Of a stretch of DNA of 64,000 nucleotides, positions 43,356-52,348 are shown one piece after another; position 1 is the stretch's first letter; each line of letters begins with the position of its first letter. Where the stretch lies: contig NZ_LDOV01000010.1 in assembly GCF_001029435.1 (NCBI RefSeq), positions 124,001-188,000 of the forward strand, in the 5' to 3' direction. The notes beneath the pieces were generated by a model that had not been told where the DNA came from, made no database searches, and saw only the letters and a list, made by a program, of their open reading frames with translations. The stretch comes from Photobacterium aphoticum (GTDB taxonomy: Bacteria > Pseudomonadota > Gammaproteobacteria > Enterobacterales > Vibrionaceae). The translations under genes were made by a program, and so were the position numbers.

Positions 43356-45329
43356 CTAGGTTCTCGTTTCTGTCTGACACTCATCCCGATACAAAATCGT
43401 CATCGACTGCGCACTTTGCATATAAGTGGTTTGTACCTGACGGGTAGTATGTGTGCCTTCAGAGGTATCACACACAATGCGCCAACGTTCACCGGCCGGC
43501 AAACGGAAACGGGTCGGGATGGTTGAGTGGTTGATCAAAAACATCATTTCTGCGCCATCCTTTCTCAACCCAAGGAAGAGGGCGAAGGCTTCAATTTTCT
43601 GCCAGTCCTCTCCGTTCATCACATGGCCATCAGAACGTTTCCAACTGATGCGGTGATTGCCGCGTTTTGGGCCACTGAAGGCGCGAATAAACGGCACCAT
43701 GATTTCCTTACGGGCGGCAATCAGTGTGGCCAGCCAGTGGCGGAACTCATCATGATCTTTGTTAATAGCCCAATCTGCCCAGCTGATGGCGTTATCCTGA
43801 CAATACGCGTTGTTGTTGCCCCCTTGAGTATGAGAGAGCAAATCCACCGCCAGTATGTGTGGCATACCAAAACTGAACAGTAACGTCGCCATCAGGTTGC
43901 GTTTTTGACGCTCCCGGCGATAAAGCACGGCGAAATTAGTGGTTTTGCCTTCCATCCCGTGATTATAAGAACGGTTATCACCATGGCCATCCCGGTTATT
44001 TTCACCATTGGCATGGTTATGTTTTTGGTTATAACTCACCAAATCTTGCAGCGTGAAACCATCGTGATAAGAAATAAAGTTAACCGGTAATTTATCTGGC
44101 CATTTGCCAGCGCTAAATAAATCCCGTGAGCCCATAATTCGGGTGGCAAATTCTTTGGTATTATTTTCTTTGCAAAGCCAATAACTTTTAACTGTGTCAC
44201 GGTATTTATCATTACACTCGTTCCACCCGCGAGGAAATCCTCCTAATTGATAACCGTCAGGCCCCACATCCCAAGGCTCAGCAATTAATTTGATTTGCTT
44301 TAATACCGGGTCTTGGGCGACGGCTTTGAAAAAAGCACTGTTCGTATTAAAACGATCACCTTCTCGTCCAAGGGTTGAGGCCAAATCAAAGCGGAAACCG
44401 TCAATCTTATAATAGGTAACCCAATGGCGCAGGGTATCAAGGACGATATTCAAGCTTGGCTGGTAGGTGAGATCCACTGTATTACCACAGCCGGTATAGT
44501 TGCGGTAATGCTTGTTGCCGTCTTGTAGATAATAGTGCTTATCAAGGCGTTTGAAGTGGAATATCGGGCCGCCTTCACCGCCTTCTGCCGTGTGGTTAAA
44601 CACGATATCCATGATCACTTCAATGCCATGGCGGTGCAGTTCACGGACCATGGTTTTCATCTCAGTGACCGCATCGTGCAGGGCATAGCGTGGTTCTGGT
44701 GCCATGAAACACAAGCTGTTATAGCCCCAGAAGTTGACCTTGTTCATCTTTAGCAGGTGCGGCTCAGACATACAGGATGTCACGGGCAGCAACTGTAAGG
44801 TGGTGATGCCGTGCTCTTTGAAAAAGGCAATCATCTCCGGTTGGCACAGACCTAAGTAAGTGCCGCGTAACGCCGGATCAATCTCTGGGTGGCGCTTGGT
44901 AAAGCCTTTAACATGGGTTTCCAGCAGCAAGGTTTCTTCGCGTGGGATCTGCGGCAGGGTGGTGCCTTGCCAGTCAAAATCATGTTTGACGACAACAGAT
45001 TTAGCAAACTCCCAGCTCTGTTCTGCCGTAAATGGCTCGACATAATGCGGCGTGGCATTTAACGCTTGTGCGTAAGGGTCAAGCAGTAACCTCAGGCCGT
45101 CTTTGTCTTCCAGTTGATAACCGTAGACTTGTCCTTCGGCGATCCCTTCGACAAAGGTGTAACGAATATCGCCATATTGATTATCGAGTGAAATAAGACG
45201 TGGCGATTGATTGTCGTTAAATAAGACCAGTTTAATATTTTTGTTGTCAGGATTATGGAGAGAAAAATTACAACCATGATCACATAATGTCGCTCCCAGT
45301 GGAAACGGCTGCGCTAATGTGGCGAACAT
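43356..45329 (-). CDS. glgX: Glycogen debranching enzyme GlgX
   Basis: 657 residues, isoamylase-type GH13_11. An N-terminal CBM48-like domain (GATLCDHGCNFSLHNPD, YGYQLEDKDGLRLLLDPYAQAL) is followed by a catalytic barrel with LLPVTSC, DIVFNHTAEGGEGGP, DGFRFDLAS (nucleophile Asp), LIAEPWDVGPDGYQLG (acid/base Glu) and ISYHDGFTLQDLVSYNQKHN. It removes short branches from glycogen limit dextrins. It is divergent from lamB with MalT-like boxes in between that point towards glgX, so it may be part of the mal regulon here. Confidence 0.93.
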   Translation of the reverse strand: MFATLAQPFPLGATLCDHGCNFSLHNPDNKNIKLVLFNDNQSPRLISLDNQYGDIRYTFVEGIAEGQVYGYQLEDKDGLRLLLDPYAQALNATPHYVEPFTAEQSWEFAKSVVVKHDFDWQGTTLPQIPREETLLLETHVKGFTKRHPEIDPALRGTYLGLCQPEMIAFFKEHGITTLQLLPVTSCMSEPHLLKMNKVNFWGYNSLCFMAPEPRYALHDAVTEMKTMVRELHRHGIEVIMDIVFNHTAEGGEGGPIFHFKRLDKHYYLQDGNKHYRNYTGCGNTVDLTYQPSLNIVLDTLRHWVTYYKIDGFRFDLASTLGREGDRFNTNSAFFKAVAQDPVLKQIKLIAEPWDVGPDGYQLGGFPRGWNECNDKYRDTVKSYWLCKENNTKEFATRIMGSRDLFSAGKWPDKLPVNFISYHDGFTLQDLVSYNQKHNHANGENNRDGHGDNRSYNHGMEGKTTNFAVLYRRERQKRNLMATLLFSFGMPHILAVDLLSHTQGGNNNAYCQDNAISWADWAINKDHDEFRHWLATLIAARKEIMVPFIRAFSGPKRGNHRISWKRSDGHVMNGEDWQKIEAFALFLGLRKDGAEMMFLINHSTIPTRFRLPAGERWRIVCDTSEGTHTTRQVQTTYMQSAQSMTILYRDECQTETRT

Positions 45330-45699
45330 CCTGTTTATCTCTTAGCTAATTTACACATATTTTTTGCTATTTAATCGCGAAATTTCGCCCAGTCAAGCAA
45401 TCATTTTTTTTAAAATTAATTCAAAAGAAATTAATTAAGCTTTTGTGTCAGTAAAGCGGATATTTGTTGATAGAACTCTTACTTTTTTGTTGGATTTCGT
45501 AATTTTCTTACAGACGTACGCCTATCGACCGTGAGGCGTATCACGGAACCTTCCTCCTCCCTTTTTTCTACGCCCCCATCCTCCTCCCATCTCCTCCCTG
45601 TTTCAGGAGGATGTATGAAACTGTACCTGCCCTGAATATAGGCTCCGAAAAGACAGCGAGATAGCCGTCGAGATAAAAATAAAATAAAGGGACATTCCA
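45330..45699. promoter_or_regulatory. Divergent glgX/lamB promoter region with MalT-like boxes
   Basis: A purine-rich block at 45551-45612 read on the minus strand contains GGAGGAGATGG, GGAGGATGG, GGGGGCGTAG (45577-45568) and GGGAGGAGGAA; on the plus strand CAGGAGGATG follows at 45604. These fit MalT boxes (core GGAKGA). The decamer GGGGGCGTAG recurs at 54170 and 61701. The rest of the gap is AT-rich. Confidence 0.6.
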
Positions 45700-47013
45700 A
45701 TGAAACACAAGTTAGTACCTGTAGCAGCGGCACTGCTTACCGCGCTTACTTCATACAACGTAGCTGCTGAGTCTGCCACTGATATTCTGACTGATGGATG
45801 GGAAATCCACGGTTACGGTTCGATGAACTACCGTATGAATGACGGTCAGTCATTCGATACTGAGTTCGGTAAGCCAGATTATAAAACAGCAGGCACCTAC
45901 GGTAAGAGTAGTGCGCAAGTTGAATTTGTACTAAAGAAACACACTGAATTTGCAAACGGCGTATACAGTGACTTCATTGTACGTGCTGAATACGGTAACG
46001 GTGATTCGTACTACTACAGCTCGCCAGGTAGCCAGAAATGGAACAACAGCGCACAGTTTGAGATTAAAGAAGCGTACGTGGCATTGGGCAACTTGCCTTA
46101 CTTGCCAGCAGATACAGAGATCTGGTCTGGTCGTCGATTCCTAAACCGTAATGCAAGTGGTATGTCAGGCGAATTCTGGAAACAGTCTTCAGGTACAGGC
46201 TTAGGTTTCGAAACCAAGTTTAACGACGGTCAACGCGGTGGTATTGCTATCGTTTCTGCTGACCCAGAAGCAGGTTCACTTGACGGTGTGCCACCTGCAC
46301 AAGGCGGTATTGCAGATGGTGACCGTACTACACTGAGCTCACTGGATTTCTACTACTACGGCGTGAAAGGCTTGGGCGGCTCACTGGATTTCGATCTGAA
46401 AGTGATGCACCAAGCGAACAAAGACGGCGATGCAGCGGATAGCGGTGTGGGCGTAGGTGTAACCTACAACACGTCTTACTACGGCTTCGATGGTTGGTCA
46501 CAGACGGGTCTGACTTACGGTAAAGGTCTGGCTTCTAACCGTGGTTTGAACTTCGGTAGCTGGAACTCTGCACCAGACTCTGATGAATCTGTATTCTTCA
46601 CCACATACGGTGTGGCAAACCTAGGTACTAACTGGCAGATGGGTTCTGAAATCACTTGGTTCCAGGCACTTGATACACTGTTTGGTGCAGAAGATCTGCA
46701 GCGTGGTTTGATTGCGGTTCGTCCTACTTACAAAGTGAACGATAACTTCCGTTGGGAATTCACCGCTTCTTACGGTTACGAAAACGGTAAAGAAGGTTAC
46801 TGGGGCCGTACTGGCGATGCAGTAGAAAGCCAAATCCTGAACGGTGAAGTGGCAGCGGTATTTACGGTAAATGCAGACTACTTCGGTCGTCCACAAATTA
46901 AACCGTACGTGAGCCACATTAAAGCGGATGACGCGGCAAGTGCGGGTCACCTAGGTATCAAAGACGGTGACAACGAGACTATCTTCGGTGTTCACGCGGA
47001 AATCTGGTTCTAA
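45700..47013 (+). CDS. lamB: Maltoporin
   Basis: 437 residues with a signal peptide ending at AAA before ESATDIL. The mature protein starts with the LamB-typical WEIHGYGSMNYRMND strand and shows the amphipathic beta-strand pattern of an 18-strand porin, with aromatic greasy-slide candidates (YYYSS, IWSGRRFLNR). The C terminus is HAEIWF, ending in Phe as outer-membrane proteins do. It admits maltodextrins across the outer membrane. Ribosome site AAGGGA. Confidence 0.93.
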   Translation: MKHKLVPVAAALLTALTSYNVAAESATDILTDGWEIHGYGSMNYRMNDGQSFDTEFGKPDYKTAGTYGKSSAQVEFVLKKHTEFANGVYSDFIVRAEYGNGDSYYYSSPGSQKWNNSAQFEIKEAYVALGNLPYLPADTEIWSGRRFLNRNASGMSGEFWKQSSGTGLGFETKFNDGQRGGIAIVSADPEAGSLDGVPPAQGGIADGDRTTLSSLDFYYYGVKGLGGSLDFDLKVMHQANKDGDAADSGVGVGVTYNTSYYGFDGWSQTGLTYGKGLASNRGLNFGSWNSAPDSDESVFFTTYGVANLGTNWQMGSEITWFQALDTLFGAEDLQRGLIAVRPTYKVNDNFRWEFTASYGYENGKEGYWGRTGDAVESQILNGEVAAVFTVNADYFGRPQIKPYVSHIKADDAASAGHLGIKDGDNETIFGVHAEIWF

Positions 47014-47028
47014 ATCACATTTCTCTTA

Positions 47029-47052
47029 AGGCAGCCCCCGGGCTGCCTTTTT
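47029..47052 (+). terminator. Intrinsic terminator of lamB
   Basis: Stem AGGCAGCCC / GGGCTGCCT with a 2-nt spacer in the loop and a T5 tract, 16 nt after the lamB stop. Confidence 0.85.
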
Positions 47053-47169
47053 CCGTTAGAGATCAAGTGAGATAAGCGGTATATCTCTGTTTGTGAAAAT
47101 GGTTATTAGGCATAAATCAGATTTAGCATCGATAGGTATATACCCCTTATCCCCCGTGATGTACGACAC

Positions 47170-47244
47170 ATCCACACTGCGATAGACAAACAAACGATCC
47201 ACGGCAACGTGATCCACAAAATGCGATCCACATAAACGAACCAC
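47170..47244. repeat. Short direct repeats GATCCAC upstream of malM
   Basis: GATCCAC at 47196, 47211 and 47225, with ATCCAC at 47170 and a GAACCAC variant at 47238, spaced about 13-15 bp apart. They lie in the malM leader or promoter region. Confidence 0.5.
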
Positions 47245-47279
47245 ACAGTGGACAGACTCCGAAAGGAGATGGAGACAAC

Positions 47280-48242
47280 ATGAAAACAATTAAAACCACA
47301 TTGGCTGCATTGTTAGCGGCCACCTTGCTTGGCTGTGCTGCTGCCCCTCAGACTACAGCAGTGAAAGACGTGACCATCAGTCAGCCGGCGTGTTGCAGTA
47401 ACTACAGTGAATTCGCCTGGATCCCACTCAACGGTAACGAAATTGATTTTGCCATTGATGAATATTCACAGGTAGGGGATTTCCCTGATGGTAAAAGCTA
47501 CTTTGCAGGTTTTGTGTTGCCTGAAAACGTTGAACGTATGCAGGTAGAGATTGCCAGCTGGATGCGCAGTGTGGGGGTGTTTGCACCGAAAGTGTTGTTG
47601 CTGAATCCACAGTTTCAGGTGGTCGACACCCAGACATTGGATGATTTCGAGGTGAAATTATCGGACATGTTCCATTTAGCCAGCTACCAAACCCGTTTGG
47701 TGATGGAACAAGAGACAACGCCTTACATGGTGATCTATTCACCGAAAGACTACCGCGTCGGTGAGATTCAAATTCCTCACCCTGAGCGCGTGCGTGCTGA
47801 AGAGTTAGGTTTGGCGCGTCCGATGGTGACGGATCCAACGATTCAGCATGCGAAGTTCGGTACTTTCGAGTTGGATTTGAAACCGTTGACGTTACGCTCT
47901 TACCGCGCGAATGCGGTGCCTCAGCCTGTCGTCATGGCGGATCAAGCTGCGGAAACATTGGTATCAGGAGCGAAAGCGGTTAATGCAGTGCCTAATCCAG
48001 AGCAAGCGCTAAAACCACAAGCGAAACCGGTAATGGCCAGTGCCATTGCTAAACCGTCAACCGGTACGGTGGCAATTACAGGGGCAACCATGTTGCCTGA
48101 GAGCGAAGCATTCTATAACCAGCAGATTAAAACGGCCGTAGACAATAATGACATGAAAAAAGCGCTGACATTGATGGAAGAGGCCAAACGAGCCGGTTCA
48201 ACCAGCGCAGAAGCGACGTTTTTACAATTGATTAAGCGTTAA
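47280..48242 (+). CDS. malM: Maltose operon periplasmic protein MalM
   Basis: 320 residues. A lipoprotein signal with LLGCAA at residues 17-22. The MalM core follows (CCSNYSEFAWIPLNG, SYFAGFVLPEN, MVIYSPKDYRVG), then an Ala/Pro-rich linker (about 210-265) and a C-terminal EAFYNQQIKTAVDNNDMKKAL helix pair. Periplasmic or envelope protein of unclear mechanism, consistently linked to maltose uptake. Located after lamB as in enterics but behind its own leader. Confidence 0.9.
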   Translation: MKTIKTTLAALLAATLLGCAAAPQTTAVKDVTISQPACCSNYSEFAWIPLNGNEIDFAIDEYSQVGDFPDGKSYFAGFVLPENVERMQVEIASWMRSVGVFAPKVLLLNPQFQVVDTQTLDDFEVKLSDMFHLASYQTRLVMEQETTPYMVIYSPKDYRVGEIQIPHPERVRAEELGLARPMVTDPTIQHAKFGTFELDLKPLTLRSYRANAVPQPVVMADQAAETLVSGAKAVNAVPNPEQALKPQAKPVMASAIAKPSTGTVAITGATMLPESEAFYNQQIKTAVDNNDMKKALTLMEEAKRAGSTSAEATFLQLIKR

Positions 48243-48287
48243 TTGTCACGCTTCATTACCCCTATTCACATCACACGTAACAGAAGG

Positions 48288-48313
48288 AAAGGCAGGCGGA
48301 TGTCTGCCTTTTT
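48288..48313 (+). terminator. Intrinsic terminator of malM
   Basis: Stem AAAGGCAG / CTGCCTTT with an 8-nt loop and T5. Confidence 0.8.
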
Positions 48314-48336
48314 CGCAAGGATCGAGAAAACCTATC

Positions 48337-50259
48337 ATGACAGAAGTAACCGCAACGACCACAACCTCCTCGTCAACTCATCATGTTAATGCACCAGCAG
48401 GGAAAGCCGTTGTTTACCAGGTCTTTACCCGTTTATTTGGTAATACACACACCATGCAGCGTCCGTGGGGCACGGCAGCAGAAAACGGCCTTGGTAAATT
48501 CAATGATTTTACCGACACCGCATTGGCTGCCATTAAGGATCTGGGTGTCACCCATATTTGGTATACCGGCGTACCGCACCATGCTTTAGTCGGCGATTAC
48601 ACCGCTTACGGTATTGAAAGCGATCACCCTGCTGTGGTGAAAGGCCGTGCAGGTTCGCCGTATGCGGTGAAAGATTACTATAGCGTGAATCCTGATTTAG
48701 CAGAGGATCCGGCCCGTCGACTGGAAGAGTTTCAGGCGTTGATTGCCCGTAGTCATCAACATGGCTTAAAGGTGATCATTGATATCGTGCCGAACCACAT
48801 TGCTCGACGTTATCAGGGGCTAAACAATCCCGCAGGCGTTGAGGACTTCGGTGCGCGTGATAACACCGACGTGGAATATCATCGTGATAACAACTTCTAT
48901 TACATTCCGGGGCAAGCATTCCAATTGCCGGAAGCGGTGGATGGTTATCAGCCTTTAGGCGGAGAAGTGCATCCCGATCTGGCGACACCGTATCAGGAAT
49001 ACCCGGCGAAATGGACGGGGAATGGTTCACGTTTAGCGCAGCCGCAGTTTGATGATTGGTATGAAACCGTAAAAGTGAATTACGGGATCCGTCCGGATGG
49101 CAGTAAAGATTTTGATGGCTTGCCGGAAGACTACCGCACGTTGGGACATGCCGAACATTTTGCCTTCTGGCAAGGGAAGAGTGTGCCGGATTCGTGGTTG
49201 AAATTTCGCGACATTGCGTTGTATTGGATCGCGATGGGCGTTGATGGTTTCCGTTACGACATGGCTGAAATGGTGCCGGTTGAGTTCTGGAGCTTCATGA
49301 ATGCGTCCATCAAGCAGGCGAACCCGGATGCTTTTTTGATGGCAGAAGTGTACCAACCGGATCTGTACCGCGATTACATTCACTTGGGCAAGATGGATTA
49401 CCTGTATGACAAAGTGGATCTGTACGACACGCTAAAAGGGATCATGCAGGGCCATGGCTCAACCGATGATCTTGTGGTGGTACAAGAACAACTCATGGAC
49501 ATAGAACACCACATGCTGCATTTCTTGGATAACCATGACGAGCAGCGTGTCGCCAGTCCTGAATTTGCCGGTAGCGCCGAAAAAGGCAAACCTGCGATGT
49601 TAATCTCTGCCACTTTGAGTACGTCTCCGACCATGATCTACTTTGGTCAGGAAGTGGGTGAGCCTGGGGCGGAAATGGCAGGTTTTGGTCAGCCTTCTCG
49701 CACGACTATCTTTGACTACGCCGGTGTACCGCATCACCAACGTTGGATGAATAACGGTGCCTTTGATGGTGGCCAACTGAGCGAAGAAGAAACATCGTTA
49801 CGTGATTTCTATCAGCGCTTGCTGTCTTTCACACTATCCAGTACGGCGTTGATGGGGGACTATCAAGAAATACACCGCTATAACCGTGAGCAAAATGCCG
49901 CTCAGAATACGGGTTATGGCGACAAACTGTTTGCTTTCAGCCGTTATGATGACAAGCAGCAATTGCTGGTGGTCGCTAACCTTGCTGATAGCGTTGTTGC
50001 TCATGAACAAGCCATTAGTGACCAAGTTGTTGGAGATCACGGTGTTAGTGATCAAGTCGTTGATAACAAAGAAGCGGCGTTGACTCTGCATATACCGGCA
50101 GCATTGATTGATGCGTGGCAGTTGGCGGATGGCGAATACCGACTGACAGAGCAATTGTATGGCGAGGACACCACCACCTTAACCGTCAAAGACGGGCTGG
50201 GTAGCCTGCCGCTGACCATTACGCCATTGGCCTCACTGATTTTTCAGCGTGACAAGTAG
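48337..50259 (+). CDS. Cytoplasmic GH13 alpha-amylase-type enzyme with in-frame repeat
   Basis: 640 residues, no signal peptide. Barrel motifs: DIVPNHIARRY, GFRYDMAEM with nucleophile Asp308, LMAEVY with acid/base Glu337 and FLDNHDEQR with Asp401. A region between 130 and 250 is enlarged relative to small amylases. Near residues 557-577 four 5-residue units (QAISD, QVVGD, HGVSD, QVVDN) are encoded by 15-bp DNA repeats. The sequence between malM and the next genes suggests intracellular maltodextrin processing. Exact specificity (amylase, maltogenic or transglycosylating) is not assigned. Confidence 0.85.
   Translation: MTEVTATTTTSSSTHHVNAPAGKAVVYQVFTRLFGNTHTMQRPWGTAAENGLGKFNDFTDTALAAIKDLGVTHIWYTGVPHHALVGDYTAYGIESDHPAVVKGRAGSPYAVKDYYSVNPDLAEDPARRLEEFQALIARSHQHGLKVIIDIVPNHIARRYQGLNNPAGVEDFGARDNTDVEYHRDNNFYYIPGQAFQLPEAVDGYQPLGGEVHPDLATPYQEYPAKWTGNGSRLAQPQFDDWYETVKVNYGIRPDGSKDFDGLPEDYRTLGHAEHFAFWQGKSVPDSWLKFRDIALYWIAMGVDGFRYDMAEMVPVEFWSFMNASIKQANPDAFLMAEVYQPDLYRDYIHLGKMDYLYDKVDLYDTLKGIMQGHGSTDDLVVVQEQLMDIEHHMLHFLDNHDEQRVASPEFAGSAEKGKPAMLISATLSTSPTMIYFGQEVGEPGAEMAGFGQPSRTTIFDYAGVPHHQRWMNNGAFDGGQLSEEETSLRDFYQRLLSFTLSSTALMGDYQEIHRYNREQNAAQNTGYGDKLFAFSRYDDKQQLLVVANLADSVVAHEQAISDQVVGDHGVSDQVVDNKEAALTLHIPAALIDAWQLADGEYRLTEQLYGEDTTTLTVKDGLGSLPLTITPLASLIFQRDK
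50009..50068. repeat. 15-bp repeat units inside the GH13 coding sequence
   Basis: AAGCCATTAGTGACC, AAGTTGTTGGAGATC, ACGGTGTTAGTGATC and AAGTCGTTGATAACA follow each other without gaps, in frame, giving pentapeptide repeats. They resemble the intergenic units at 23094-23168. Confidence 0.65.
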
Positions 50260-50311
50260 TCGCTATTCACAATAGTGGTGGCCCTAGCCGGGTCACTGCA
50301 TGCATACAACG

Positions 50312-50339
50312 AAAAGCCGCGTTCAATCGCGGCTTTTTT
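50312..50339 (+). terminator. Intrinsic terminator after the GH13 gene
   Basis: Stem AAAGCCGCG / CGCGGCTTT with a 6-nt loop and T6. Confidence 0.88.
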
Positions 50340-50425
50340 GTGTCAGTGGCTTTTGCCTAGTATTACGTTGTACTGGTGTTTCGCTGTACTTGTCTTTGGC
50401 TGTATAGGTTAGCCATTTGAGGGCA

Positions 50426-50617
50426 TTATTTCGCCTGACACTGCTTCACTTGTTCACAGTCTATCTCTGTTTTCTTGGGGGCGGGCTGACTGCTACTGGC
50501 GGGGAAATAAGGGGTACACCAGCCACGGTCTTGGATATACCAAGTGCAATGGTTTGATGCAAAGGCCATGTTCGCGAACAAAATGCTAGAGGCGATCAAT
50601 AACGCTTTTACTTTCAT
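50426..50617 (-). CDS. Small secreted Cys-rich protein
   Basis: 63 residues. ATG 50617 (or the adjacent one at 50620) lies behind AGGAG with 7-nt spacing, so the longer 112-residue reading is rejected. Signal peptide MKVKALLIASSILFANMAFAS. The mature peptide of about 42 residues has four Cys (NHCTWYIQ, GWCTPYF, DCEQVKQCQ) and likely forms two disulfides. Monocistronic; unknown function. Confidence 0.7.
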   Translation of the reverse strand: MKVKALLIASSILFANMAFASNHCTWYIQDRGWCTPYFPASSSQPAPKKTEIDCEQVKQCQAK

Positions 50618-50620
50618 CAT

Positions 50621-51024
50621 ACTACTCCTGTTACGGTGGTTCACCGACAGAAACCTGCCATGCTTGATAGTGAGAGAGCCGAGACCATGACCTGTATAGC
50701 GATATACGCATCTGGTCTCTGTTTTAAAGCGTAGTTGAGATTGGCTAAGGCTCAAGAAAGTCACTAAAAACTGCCTATTTTATAAGATCTTCCTGCTGTT
50801 TACCGGCCATACAGGTAAATAAGAAAGAGTTTGTTAGACTTGGCTAACACCATGAATAGATAACAAAAAGTAGGACAAATTAGCGGTTTTGATGTGTTGA
50901 TGTGATAACTCACGTTCATTCAGTGTTTTATAAAATGATGCGTTATGTGGCGATCATAAAATAGCACTCACAAAAGCGTCCGTAAAAGCCGCCAACATGA
51001 TTGAGTCAACCGGGGAGGGAAAAG
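50621..51024. other. Intergenic region between divergent small secreted protein and antiporter genes
   Basis: About 400 bp containing the two outward promoters. No further reading frame or clear operator was seen; the sequence becomes AT-rich around 50800-50960. Confidence 0.35.
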
Positions 51025-52230
51025 ATGACCGCCAATGTCAGTGTAGAAACCATGTTATTAGGTGTCGCCGTGTTGGTGGCTGTCGGGATTTTATTACATA
51101 AACCGTCGAAAACCTTAGGTATTCCCTCGCTGTTGATCTTTATGGGGATAGGGCTGGCATTTGGTAACGGGGAATGGAATGTAGTGTATGACAATCTCGC
51201 TGTGACGTCTCTGATTGGCGGTATTGCGTTAAATGTGATTGTGTTTGTCGGTGGCCTGAACACGAAAAACGCCAATATCGCGATTGCCTATAAAGAAGGG
51301 GGCATGTTGTCTACCTTTGGCGTGTTGCTCACCACGGGGATATTGGGCGGCAGCCTCGCGTTCCTATTGCAGTTGGATTTACTCTTGTGCTTACTGTTTG
51401 CGGCGGTTGTGGCGTCTACCGATGCGGCAGCGGTATTTTCAATTTTAGAGTCCAAAAAGCTGAAGCTGAAAGACAATACAGACACCGTCTTGGAGTTTGA
51501 ATCTGCCACGAACGATCCGGTTGCCTTGGTGCTTGTGATTGTGCTGACACAAATGTTGCTCTCTGCGGGTGAGACTGTATCCGCGAGTATGTTGGCATTA
51601 ACTTTGGCACAGCAAATCGTGGTGGGACTTGCCGGTGGATGGCTAATAGGCAAATTATGTGTGTGGTTACTCAATCATCATCGATTAGAAGAATACGGCT
51701 TGATCCCGGTATTCATTTTGGCGTGTTTTGTACTGGCAGCGTACGGCAGCGATGCGATAGGCGGCAATATTCTGTTAGCCGCTTATGTGTCTGGCGTGGT
51801 GATTGGTAATGGCGTGCGCCGTGGGCGAGAAGTGAGCAAACACTTCTTTAACAGCCTTTCATGGTTGGCACAGGCACTTATGTTTATCATCTTGGGGTTG
51901 CAGTTCTTCCCATTAGCCATGGTGGGGGATATCTGGCTGGCGATCTTACCGGCGGTATTGTTGATGCTGGTGGCACGACCGTTAGCCGTATGGCTGTGTT
52001 ATTTGCCATTTCGACGGGCTTCCTGGCAGAAACAAACGTTTATCGCGGCGATTGGCTTAAAAGGCGCGACGCCGATTGTTTTTGCCCTTATTCCTGCTGC
52101 TGCCGGTGTACCGCATGCGCAAACCATCATGCACATTGTGTTTTTTGTCGTGCTGATCTCTGTCGTCCTGCAAGGCTGGGCGATTGAACCATTGGCAAAA
52201 CGGTTAGGGTTGAAAGAAGAACCGTTGTGA
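51025..52230 (+). CDS. CPA1-type cation/proton antiporter (NhaP2/CvrA-like, short form)
   Basis: 401 residues from ATG 51025 with GGGAGGG upstream; the TTG at 51001 is rejected. About twelve membrane spans. VASTDAAAVFSIL (about 128-141) and the FESATNDPVALVLV motif with the ion-binding Asn-Asp pair are typical of NhaP-type K+(Na+)/H+ antiporters, and IAAIGLKGATPIVFAL is conserved. Standard NhaP2/CvrA proteins carry cytoplasmic TrkA-C and CorC-like domains of nearly 180 residues; this one stops after the last span. Confidence 0.88.
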   Translation: MTANVSVETMLLGVAVLVAVGILLHKPSKTLGIPSLLIFMGIGLAFGNGEWNVVYDNLAVTSLIGGIALNVIVFVGGLNTKNANIAIAYKEGGMLSTFGVLLTTGILGGSLAFLLQLDLLLCLLFAAVVASTDAAAVFSILESKKLKLKDNTDTVLEFESATNDPVALVLVIVLTQMLLSAGETVSASMLALTLAQQIVVGLAGGWLIGKLCVWLLNHHRLEEYGLIPVFILACFVLAAYGSDAIGGNILLAAYVSGVVIGNGVRRGREVSKHFFNSLSWLAQALMFIILGLQFFPLAMVGDIWLAILPAVLLMLVARPLAVWLCYLPFRRASWQKQTFIAAIGLKGATPIVFALIPAAAGVPHAQTIMHIVFFVVLISVVLQGWAIEPLAKRLGLKEEPL

Positions 52231-52292
52231 TGTTGTTTGTCTGTACGCGAAAAGGGCGCTCTCAGTGAGCAATGTTACAGAGAATCATTACT

Positions 52293-52316
52293 ACCGCCTG
52301 TGAGTGTGCAGGCGGT
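52293..52316. terminator. Hairpin between antiporter and AraC genes
   Basis: Perfect 8-bp stem ACCGCCTG / CAGGCGGT with an 8-nt loop between convergent genes. T-tract weak on both sides. Confidence 0.5.
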
Positions 52317-52348
52317 GACCCCTTTGTCTGTGAGAAAAGAGTAACGTT

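Noticed and set aside
47170-47244. GATCCAC repeats as a CRISPR array
   Set aside because: Repeats are 7 bp with 6-8 bp spacers, far too short, and no cas genes are present.
50618-50764. N-terminal extension of the small Cys-rich protein
   Set aside because: The extension precedes a perfect ribosome site and signal peptide, so the internal ATG is the real start.
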